Source: Apoda limacodes (Eukaryota; Arthropoda; Insecta; Lepidoptera; Limacodidae). Taken from it: a stretch of 64,000 bases of DNA. The stretch covers positions 6,914,501 through 6,978,500 of the forward strand of contig OX291557.1 of assembly GCA_946406115.1 (NCBI GenBank), in the 5' to 3' direction. The translations under genes were made by a program, and so were the position numbers. Of this stretch, positions 55,570-64,000 are shown in pieces. Positions within the stretch are counted from its first letter, which is position 1, and the number at the start of each line of letters is the position of its first letter. The notes under the pieces are model-generated. The model was not told the DNA's origin, ran no database searches, and saw only the letters and a list, made by a program, of their open reading frames with translations.

Positions 55570-55815
55570 TGTCAAGCTTTTACCCTCGGTTTAACCCGCC
55601 CTAAATTTGATAATCGGTGTAGGATTTCAACGACAAATCCTCAATTATAAAAATAAATTCGACTCACACTGGACGTATTCAGGTAGACTTTATCCTTTTC
55701 CGAGACTACATGCCGAATTTCATCTTAATCGGCACAGCGATTTAAGCGTGAAGAGGTAACGGAGAGGTAACGGACAGACAGACAGAGTTTTTGCATTTTT
55801 AATATTAGTATAGAT
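55570..55815 (-). mobile_element. Rep-3 copy with short ACAG run
   Basis: Antisense: TTTTACCCTCGGTTTAACCC, AATCGGTGTAGGATTTCAAC, GAATTTCATCTTAATCGGCA, a duplicated GGTAACGGA, ACAGACAGACAGAGTTT and TTTAATATTAGTATAGA. Closest to the 50755 copy. Confidence 0.88.
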
Positions 55816-56524
55816 TTCCATTTATGGAAATAAATACTTAAAAGCGAAAATTATACTTGTATTTACAGTTTTATTAAAGTCGATGAAATTGTTAAAATTT
55901 GGTGTTATCTGATTGTTCATTGAATATAACTTTTAGCAAGAAGTTAAAAAATATGACTATAAAACGGAAATCACGGTAAATTCTATACAAAAATGAAAAG
56001 TTTCAAGGCGTCATTATGATAAAAACCTTAATTTTTAGATTACCTTTTTTCATTATTAATCATCTATGTATATACTTTACAACACTTAATCACGTTTAAG
56101 TTTTTCTAACTACTTGTTTGCTTCATGAAATTTGGTGGATAGTGGTTTACTTTTCTCGTACGAGTTAAGAGTACGAACACAAGTTCCACCATTATGCATT
56201 AAAAGAGTCGTAAATTTATTTATACAACACATATTTTCCGGTGTTTTGTAACTGGAAAACTAATAAATAATAATAATAAACTATTAAATCATACACAAAT
56301 CTGTCTTATTTACATTTTAAGTAGTCATCAAAAAATATGGTTATTACTTTAGAAACCATTTTTTATGCTAACCTTACTCTAAAAAGCACAAGATTTATGA
56401 TCGAAGTACTTAAACGAACAATTATTCGTTCATATCCTACAAAACATGGATTACACAATCTATCATTAATATTTATGGAAACCACCCATTGAAGGCGAAG
56501 ATTGCCAAATCGGCAAACTTACCC
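55816..56524. other. No gene seen
   Basis: AT-rich sequence, no element recognised. Confidence 0.4.
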
Positions 56525-56742
56525 ATGTTCTTATGGTGCACCTCTAAACTATCTTTAAATTAGGTAAACAGAAGTCTGATAAGCAGGTGTTATGTTCTTA
56601 TGGTGTACCTATAATCTAATTCTTAATTAGGTAATCAGAAGTCTGATAAGCAGGTATTATATACTCATGGTGTACCTACATCTAAACGAACTTTTACTTA
56701 GGTAACCAGAAGTCTGAGCAGGTGTTATGTTCTTACGGTCCT
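56525..56742. repeat. Tandem repeat, about 68 bp x 3
   Basis: TGTTCTTATGGTG(C/T)ACCT and AGGTAANCAGAAGTCTGAT recur with periods of 67-71 bp (56525, 56593, 56662 and a partial one at 56728). The copies differ by several bases and small gaps. Confidence 0.92.
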
Positions 56743-57284
56743 TTATGTACATTAAAATTATTCGTATTTGATGCGTTTCCGAGATTTTTCTTTATGCGTC
56801 AATTCCCGATTAGTTTCTATTATGTAGGTACGTAAAAACACGGATACTAACAGAATACCATTTACTGCACAAACGCTGTAATCGCTTTCTGGCGCCACTT
56901 TCAGTACGCATCAAACGCATTAGCTGCACATGCTCGGGGAGTATAGCAGTGGATGCGCTGTCAAAACAGTGAGCAGCCATTATCTTTGTTTACATTTGGT
57001 GAATACAACGATTACCATATGTCGTAGCTCACAATGCTGAGGTAATCTTGTAAACAAAACGCAGCTTTTCTAAAATACATTAAATTATGAAAATAATAAG
57101 TATATTCAGTGTTACTAGCATATTATTAAGGTTAAACCAGACAATGGTCTGCCTATTATTTGTTATACTTAGGGTTTAACGCTAGGATTTCAATACGTTT
57201 ATGTAAATTTTTGCAAAATTACAAATTTCATGCTTTTTTCAAATGGATTTTTTCATTAACGTATTTGAGCTTAGAAGGTACTAA
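56743..57284. other. No gene seen; GC-richer middle
   Basis: 56880-57060 is more balanced in bases (GCATCAAACGCATTAGCTGC and so on) and may be host unique sequence. No frame or motif. Confidence 0.35.
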
Positions 57285-57525
57285 TATTATAAATTCGACA
57301 GAGTTTGTTCGTATGTTCTTCCTTTAGGGGAGCATCTAATTTTGGCACTGAGATAATTGTAGCCATAAGCTACTTTCTATCCCAAAAATTCATAAGTTCC
57401 CGCAGGAATAACTATAACTGAATACCGCGTAAACGATATAGATATGGCAAACTTTCTAGCTATTATAACCAAGGATTTGCCGAAGAAATCCGTGAGCGGA
57501 GCTGCGGGCAACAGCTAGTTGGCCA
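57285..57525 (+). mobile_element. Rep-3 copy
   Basis: ACTAATATTATAAATTCGAC, GTTCCCGCAGGAATAACTAT, GAAGAAATCCGTGAGCGGAG, CTGCGGGCAACAGCTAGTTG. Full length, plus strand, no CTGT run. Confidence 0.88.
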
Positions 57526-57716
57526 AAAATAAAGCAAAAGCTTTTGAAATTATGTGACATAACTGTACAATTTTTTTTTTCACTTGTAATTTTTTTACGA
57601 CCAAATCTCTCTGTCAGAGCTCCCAAATGAAATAAAATAAAGAAGTATAATTGCTGTAACCACAGGGTTCAGTTCTGTATAGTACTACAAACACTTATAT
57701 TATATGAGTATGCTCA

Positions 57717-57872
57717 GGGAGCTTATTGGGAACAGTCTCGAATTCATGGTAACTCCGAGACTCGATATGTATGTAAGTAGGTCTTACCTCTCGAGACCGG
57801 TAAAAGTACTTGCATACATCTTCTCTCCAATTCCAGAGTCTAGCATTCTCGAGACTGTTCCCAATAAGCTCC
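57717..57872. mobile_element. MITE-6: 155 bp with perfect 24-bp inverted ends
   Basis: GGAGCTTATTGGGAACAGTC plus TCGA at 57718-57741 is repeated exactly in reverse at 57849-57872. A second inner inverted pair (GTATGTAAGTA/TACTTGCATAC) suggests a fully foldback structure. A diverged copy lies at 43874. The 63-codon frame across it is a by-product. Confidence 0.85.
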
Positions 57873-58904
57873 ATGCAATAATGTCATTTAGATAACATGG
57901 GCTCAACGGGTTGGGGATGACTTTGACTTTTGACTTGATTAACTAATTTGGTTCTTATTTACTTTCCTTTTATTCGAAATGAAGAGCAGAGTGTTTACCT
58001 CGGTTAAAAGAAGTTATTTAGATATACGCTAAACCATCTCGTGCCTAAATAGGTTTCTTTCGACCCTTGTGCAACAATAAACTTTTCCGTAAGAGCTTAC
58101 TTAATAACAGTAATTTTGCCCTCTTCATCCCCCCGATCTATTACTGAGCCAAAAATAACATCATACTCACCGTTAAAAGAATAGTTCCCTACGGTATCAC
58201 CCCAAAAAAAGCTATTCCAGTAAGAACTCTCAAAGAGGATAGGCAGTATCCTATGGCCTTTGCCATCAGGTCTATTGGTTACTCTGTTGAGACATTAGCA
58301 ATAAAAAAAAATAAACAAACAGACTTTTGCATTTATACTATAATTAGGACAACTTATACTTCTCTACCATTCAATAAGTCAATTTGTAGTTGTTGCCCTC
58401 AAATTGTAGTCACTTCATTTCGTAATCTGCAACATTGTAAGGGTTAAATTGAACGCCATTTCTTCACGTTTTTCAACTGAATTGATTGCGTTTGATATCT
58501 ATATCATGCAAGGTATTTAAAATCCAGCATTACTTTAAGCTCAATAAGCACAACTTGAACACTTGCATAGTAGTTATTGTATAACTACAGTGTTTCCGGA
58601 TTGAATTGAAGAATCTGTCACTGTAAAAAAAAGTTTTAAATAAAAAAAAAATTAAATAAAAATTTTAAATACTGCTTTGTCACAAATCATTTTATCTAGT
58701 GTTATTAACCTACTCTGATATTTGCATGTCACTTAACAAAAAAAAATGTACTATGCCATTATGCTGTTTAAAATGCTAATATATTGGGTTAAGTTTATTC
58801 GGTGGTGGTCTTGTTGGTTTGGTGTCTGAAGGAAGAAAGGGTCGGAAGGATCGCTCCTGGTGTTTACTAATAATTCTTTTTTTCAACATCTCAAGTAGGT
58901 ACTT
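57873..58904. other. No gene seen
   Basis: AT-rich. AACAGACTTTTGCATTTATA at 58318 is a scrap of the Rep-3 end. Nothing else assigned. Confidence 0.4.
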
Positions 58905-59165
58905 TGATTGTGGCCTTGTGGTATTGGAGTTTTGATTGCGTTCTGAAGGATAGAGGTTCTAGCCCGGCGTGTTACAATGAGTTTTTCTGAATTTCTTAAG
59001 TAAATTGATTGTTAATAAGTACTAACTTTTCAGTGAAGATAAACTTAGTGAGAAAACTTGCCTGCTGCATACGTTAAAAAGACGTATTTGAAGTTCATAA
59101 CCCGCACTAGGCCCAAGTGACATACCTACTATGGCCCAAATCTCAAGGTAAGGATAGGCAATGAG
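58905..59165 (+). mobile_element. tRNA-derived SINE (type Z)
   Basis: A-box-like TGGCCTTGTGG (58911-58921) and B-box GGTTCTAGCCC (58955-58965). Downstream GTGTTACAATGAGTTTTTCT, AGTGAGAAAACTTGCCTGCT, then CCCGCACTAGGCCCAAGTG and CTATGGCCCAAATCTCAA belong to a SINE tail common in lepidopteran sequence. Confidence 0.75.
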
Positions 59166-59511
59166 GAAGTGTGAATGGTGGTAAAAAATTTAAGAACAAA
59201 AAGGGAATTGTTCACTTTATATTGGGGTTTTGTCTTTACGTGTACAAATTCTGGTATCACAAGGGATCAAAATAATATTTTTACGGCGAGGGCTCTAATT
59301 TGAATCCAGAGGGAAGCGAAGGATTTTAGAGTAGAATGCTGAGCATAGCGATAATTTGCGACCGAGTGATACACTCTACTTCTTATCATCCTCTTTGAGA
59401 AAAGAGATAAGTGTAACTTATAAATAAGAATAGTACATTTATATTTTATTGATTTATTGACTACTTGAGGAAAACGAATTTTTTTTTATGAAAGTATCAT
59501 CACAATACATT
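59166..59511. other. No gene seen
   Basis: AT-rich sequence, no element recognised. Confidence 0.4.
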
Positions 59512-59514
59512 TCA

Positions 59515-59640
59515 CGCGGTTTTTACTTTTTCATTGAAATGCAGTAAAAATAGCGTAGGCGATAGCACAGAGCCTTGCGGGACACAAGCATTAATGTCAA
59601 AGCTACCAGAGCAAAGTTTTTTTTTGTCAATGAGAAGCAT
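59515..59640 (-). pseudogene. RT fragment of a LINE (LINE-A-like)
   Basis: The minus-strand frame reads LCSGSFDINACVPQGSVLSP, then TLFLLHFNE. This is the conserved block just before the YADD motif (xVPQGSVLSPxLFLLHIND) of LINE reverse transcriptases. The frame is open upstream to 59844, but that part has no RT features that I can name. It stops before YADD. Confidence 0.85.
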
Positions 59641-60050
59641 AAGGTACTTAAATAAATGAGGTTTAAGACCTATGTATATTTCATCTGTTTTATAAAGCAC
59701 TAAAATATTACCTAAACCTGGGCAGTTAGAAAAATATTGTTTTGATACCTTGCTCGGCTTAAAAACCATAGTATACCTCCTCATTACATGGGCACAGCAA
59801 CCCACTGTTCTTAAAGCTAGCAAACAATAATGTTGCTTAATCACTTCTCTACCTTCAACATTATTATTTTTAAAACAATAAATGATATTTTTCCTCGCGC
59901 CCCCTTTCGGTTGCTCTGACCTAAATAATGAAATATATTTCCTTTTTGCTCGTAAGTATGCCGACTTTGAATTTACCCCGTTATTAAAGATAGTTTTTGA
60001 CCGAAGGAATTCCCGTTAAAAGGTGGCTCTTTCTGTACATACTTCAATCA
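59641..60050. other. No gene seen
   Basis: The part 59740-59800 (GCTCGGCTTAAAAACCATAG) might be retroelement sequence; not assigned. Confidence 0.35.
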
Positions 60051-60428
60051 AGAGAATACGATTCGGAGCGCCTCTCAGTTTGCTTCATTCAAACGAATTT
60101 CTTACTTATTCTTGACACTTGCTGAAGAAACACCACGAAATTTTGAAGACATATTCTAGTAATTAATATCTAGGTCTGCAGTGTGTCAGTTTCCTGTTAA
60201 ATTTTATAGTTCAAAAGTTATACAGAATGCTAGTTTTTCAAACAAATGGTTTCAAAAAAGATTTCTAGTCAATGAAAACAATTTACAAGATTTTGGAAAA
60301 CCACAGACATAGGTAAGCTTGGCATGATGACTAAGAATATTACAGTGATTGATCTGTAAATGTCACAAAGAAATGAGAAATTCGTTTGTATGAAGCCCGC
60401 TACGAGGCGCCACGAATCGTATCCTCTT
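60051..60428. mobile_element. MITE-3, copy 3 (full length)
   Basis: Left AGAGAATACGATTCGGAGCG; right, reverse-complemented, AGAGGATACGATTCGTGGCG. The inverted arms continue (CTTCATTCAAACGAATTTCT). The interior is close to the 38831 copy, less so to the 30934 copy. Confidence 0.88.
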
Positions 60429-61967
60429 AAATAGGAACTTTGTTGTTTACTTTAGTACGTTGTTCAAGTTCAACTTAGAAATTCCAAGAACCACATTGCA
60501 CTTGCGGCGAGCGAGAGCACAGCCAAATGACTAAACTGAAATAGGGCTTGCTTGTAATTGGAAAGAGCAAAACGAGAAAATCATTTTATTAAGAAACTAC
60601 AAATTTATTCGATTTAAATTTAAGAAAATTACTTTTTAACTTCATTAGATATTTAACTGTGACCATACATGTAATAAAATCGATTAGTAAGGTAATTCGG
60701 CCGTCGACAAAGCAAACTATAACGTGCGGTGCGGTACAAATGACAACAACGCTATTCTATGAATAACTAACATCGCAACATGATATCGATTATTTGGACT
60801 GCATATGGCAACCCTATGAGTATGACTATAGATAATATCAAGATATTTTCTCGCTCATTTTGCTTATTTTTCCTAAAAATATTAATACTACGAACCACTT
60901 TAAACTATTCATTTCTGAATAAAATAAAATAATTTGTAGATCTACTTTTTTTTTTAAAAAAAAAAACCATGTTAAGCGAGATCTGTACAACCTTTGTAAT
61001 TATTACGAATTAAGAAACCGTGTTAGAATAAAATTAAAGTCAAATAATATGAAAAACCCATTTTTTTTTCTGATCTTCATTAGTGGCTTGATTTCGAAAA
61101 AAACAAATAAACGCACTTAAATTAATATTAACATTATATTTAACACAACATGTGAAATTAATTAAAAAACATTTGTATATGTTAACTTGGCTATTAATAA
61201 AATCCAGTTTTATCACAACAGCTAACAAATTAAAGCAACATTGTTTCAATAGTAGATTGTGCATGATCTAAATAAGCAAGTGACATGTATGAATACCACC
61301 TGTAACATTCTCCAATAAAATAGATGACTACATTGAACATCATTAATTATAACAACATTATTAATTTGGTTATTTCACGCGATCAAAGTTAAACATGAGG
61401 AACTGAATAGAAAGTTAATTATTTTGCAGAATAAATTAATAATATGGACATATTTTTATTGGAAATATTAACACGGTAGTTAGGTATTAGTAAAACGGTG
61501 AAGTGCAAGTTAATTGCATGCATTAATTTTTTTTTTTAATATTATAATATATTTTTGATAATTTTATTTTATGCACTAAATACAACTAATTGAAATCTGT
61601 TGAAACGATGCTAAATTGATTGGCGATATATAGAGGTGCTGAGATGTTTGTCTGTATGATACCGCTACAATGACCGTGCAAGTACAGAACCAGCAAAAAT
61701 ATCCATTGGAGGATGTCTTTAAGACTCTGAAGTGGAAAGTCGCTATATTTCTGTAAACAGCAAGTTTATTTACCACCTTCGTAACTTTAATGGCTTAATC
61801 GCTGCAGAGTGAGAGTAGAAAAGGAAGTATAAAATCATTTATTAAAAAAAACAACACAGTTAAAAATAGAAATACAACAATTAAAACTAAGTACTACAAC
61901 TGCACTGCTTTTAATGTAAAAAAACGGGTTGCAACTTGGAGAACTTCCGGTACTCTACTTCCGATAG
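60429..61967. other. No gene seen (1.5 kb)
   Basis: AT-rich with runs of T and A. 60460-60560 and 60700-60760 are more balanced in bases, unassigned. TTTACCACCTTCGTAACTTT at 61770 faintly resembles the LINE-A tail. Confidence 0.35.
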
Positions 61968-62265
61968 AAGTGAAAACTTGAATTAACGTTGTGCATTTTT
62001 GATATTTTGGAATGTTTAGGGAATAATTATGCACGAATTGCTTTAATTATCAGAATCAAAAGTACTATCATTGATGTGGTAAAATACAATATTCATTTAT
62101 TGCGCTATAGTACGCAAATATGACAATTTATATTACATTAAAAATTTAACACTCCCGAACTTTCGCCACACGGTAGAAAGAGAGGTCACGTTTCCTGATG
62201 CGAGTTTAACATTTTTCAATCACAAAAAAGTGCACAACGCCGCTAAAGATGTTTTCACTTTAAAA
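61968..62265. mobile_element. MITE-7: foldback, about 300 bp
   Basis: Left arm GAAGTGAAAACTTGAATTAA, then GTTGTGCATTTTTG; right arm, reverse-complemented, AAGTGAAAACATCTTTAGCG, then GTTGTGCACTTTTTTGTG. A single arm of the family lies at 54619-54725. No coding frame. Confidence 0.65.
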
Positions 62266-62841
62266 AGCCCCCCACTCAGTATAAAGATATGTCCAAAGTC
62301 ACAGCACTGATTACATGCACTTTTTGGTTGCCTTTGGAGTACTGAGACAAACTCATAACACACTTTATTATGTCACATGCGCCATAGATAAAATGTTGAG
62401 TTTTGCAAGACAAATGGTTGATGTAAGACTTATTTTATTTGTCATTGTCAACAATTAAATAAACAAAAATGATAATTGTTGAAGAAATGTTGACCGGCTT
62501 CTGCATCAACTGTTGACCAGACGAGAGGGTTTTAGGATAAATGTTAAAATGATGTCCAAATTCTCCACTATTACAATTAATACAATTATTTCAGGATGAT
62601 GTCCTAAAAAAATAATATAATCAATTAAGAACAAAGCTTTCAGCAATGATTGTCTCGACATGATATTACAAATCGTACTCATATCTTACATTTTTCTATA
62701 ATCTCCGTGGAATTCTCTGTTTTTCCCTAAATATCCATAAACCCTAATCCCCCTTCTTATGTACAGTTTTGGTCTATCTTTATCCTCCCCATTCTTTCTA
62801 AGGTTGATTTTTTTTAAGGTTTAACTTGTATCAGTTGTCTG
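62266..62841. other. No gene seen
   Basis: AT-rich sequence, no element recognised. Confidence 0.4.
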
Positions 62842-62910
62842 ATGCCTGTAGCACAAGCTATGCTTATTTTGGGACCACATGGCGCTATAGGAAATGTCTA
62901 GTTATTTATT
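62842..62910 (+). mobile_element. SINE type S, 3' tail
   Basis: GCACAAGCTATGCTTATTTT, GGGACCACATGGCGCTATAG and GAAATGTCTAG match the tail at 28055-28110. Confidence 0.75.
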
Positions 62911-63059
62911 TCATATATTTTTATGTTTTATTAAGTGCATGTGCTGATACTGATACCTAGTAAATAACTGTTTTCTTCATACATAAGTTTAAAGCCGTAA
63001 AGTGATAAAATAGGTCTTAGTGTCTCGATACGTGACAGAATCTAAAATGAGATAATATG

Positions 63060-64000
63060 TAGAAGAACCTACAGTAATTAGTAAATTCAAGTCCAATAGC
63101 AGCACACATAGTCCGTAGAACGGATGAAGAATGGGGAAGAAAAGAAATATTGTAGAGTGTGAGTAACGTAGTGTGGGATACAAGTGGCTGAGACCTGTTC
63201 AATTGGGAAGTTTAATAAAAAATCTTTTGTCGAGCAGTGGATATAGAGACTCATAATGATAAATGGAGGACGAGATCAATAGTAAGTAGTGGGGGATCGG
63301 TCACTTACTAGTTGATCTGACGATCTAGTTAGAGCCGCTTGAAATCATGGATGCAAACTGCATAGTCTTGTTCATGTTGGATCGAGAGACGTTATTTCCA
63401 GCAGTGGATGTGAACATTATAACATTATAATATGTGGAGACGGAGAAAGTAGTGTAGTGTGGGACCGTCACATACTCAGGCGAACTGACAACCTAGTTAA
63501 GGCTGTGGGAAGTCACACAAAAGAAGTCTTGTTTATTTAGGAAGGAGAAATCATATGTCCAGCAGTGGGTGTAGATAGACTCATAATGATATTTGGAGAA
63601 AGAGACCAATAAAAGGTAGTGTGGAACCGTCACATACTAGGCAGTAGGGAATTAATCTAACACTTAAGAACCGAAATAGTCGCGTTCGGCGTGGTTTCAA
63701 AGAAAAACTTCTCCCTTGAACGCTTGGGTTGTGGAATGAGCTCCCTGCCAAGGTTTTATTCAAGGACGACAGTATGGGGTTTACCAAAAAGAAGATTTTA
63801 GATTCCTGAAGGCAACGCGCGAGTGATACCCCTGGTGTTCTAAACGTCCATAGGCTACGGTGACTGCTTATCATCAGGCGGACCGTAAGCTTTTTTGCCA
63901 CTTTAGTGATATAAAAAAAAACTGACAACCTACTTAAATCTGCGGGAAGTCACGGAAGCAAACGTCTTACTCTTGTTTATTTAGGAAGACTAGAGACTAG
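63060..64000 (+). pseudogene. RTE-like LINE 3' end, repeated blocks, split by LINE-A
   Basis: RRTDEEWGRKEIL-like codons at about 63115-63150 and a WxxR...DxL...GSxxM pattern resemble the C-terminus of an RTE-type or related LINE protein; the stops are many. The last part is present about three times: GCAGTGG landmarks at 63234, 63401 and 63562 (periods 167 and 161), each preceded by TT(G/T)CCAGCAG-like or GTCGAGCAG words and followed by ACTCATAATGAT-like or AACATTATA words. LINE-A splits the last block at 63650-63918, and the block resumes with ACTGACAACCTACTTAA. It runs off the window edge. Confidence 0.55.
63650..63918 (+). mobile_element. LINE-A, 3' ORF end and tail
   Basis: TTAAGAACCGAAATAGTCGC, AACGCTTGGGTTGTGGAATG, CAAGGTTTTATTCAAGG, GGCAACGCGCGAGTGATACC, CATCAGGCGGACCGTAAGCT, then an A-run. 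The 5'-truncated copy interrupts the RTE-like repeat, so it is the later of the two. Confidence 0.9.

Noticed and set aside
63581..63928. 115-codon minus-strand frame
   Set aside because: Antisense reading of the LINE-A copy at 63650-63918.

Overview
This 64 kb window looks like intergenic or intronic DNA of an insect, most probably a moth or butterfly (Lepidoptera). The DNA is AT-rich and has no long open reading frame. It is packed with small decayed transposon pieces of types I recognise from lepidopteran genomes: non-LTR retrotransposons (LINEs), tRNA-derived SINEs, repeats that contain 5S rRNA-like sequence, foldback elements and MITEs, and the repeats ending in a GGAACCCTAAAAA tail or an AATATTATAAATGCGAAAG head. 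The order-level assignment is inferred from these repeats, not from a host gene. I see no bacterial operon, no CRISPR array, no rRNA gene and no functional tRNA gene.

Layout. 0-7 kb: a non-autonomous repeat, a 3' piece of LINE-A with an intact YADD motif (1.7-2.65 kb), a Rep-2 element with internal duplication (3.2-3.8 kb), and a 5' piece of LINE-A in antisense with its 5' UTR repeats and endonuclease (4.8-6.1 kb). 7-15 kb: Rep-4, a SINE, a 5S-like foldback element, a tRNA-like SINE, then a multi-layer nest (11.9-14.9 kb): Rep-4 split by LINE-B, which is split by Rep-1, which holds a palindromic MITE in a TTAA site. 15-30 kb: mostly anonymous AT-rich DNA with a perfect 41-bp x 8 tandem array at 18.3 kb, a 490-bp MITE with TA target sites (22.8 kb) and scattered SINE and repeat pieces. 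30-41 kb: Rep-3 copies (one carrying a long CTGT microsatellite), MITE-3 copies, a mariner-type MITE, two unexplained GC-richer coding-like islands, and the best candidate for a host exon (37.87-37.96 kb). 41-50 kb: LINE-A copies in opposite orientations, some nested in each other, plus a 440-bp MITE sitting inside a CCAAT-rich segment. 50-64 kb: a mariner transposase relic, 5S-like and Rep-3 elements, more MITEs, a G-quadruplex-type G-tract, a third SINE type and, at the right edge, an RTE-like LINE end with repeated 160-bp blocks interrupted by LINE-A.

How the parts relate. LINE-A is the dominant family: about fourteen fragments covering 5' UTR, endonuclease, reverse transcriptase and 3' tail, none intact. 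The SINEs and MITEs have no protein genes and would have depended on LINE or DNA-transposase enzymes supplied elsewhere. No autonomous element here could make a full protein. Host content is limited to weak candidates. I found no convincing new gene system. The most interesting items are the nested insertion record, the young tandem array, the modular 5S-headed repeats, and several clean palindromes.
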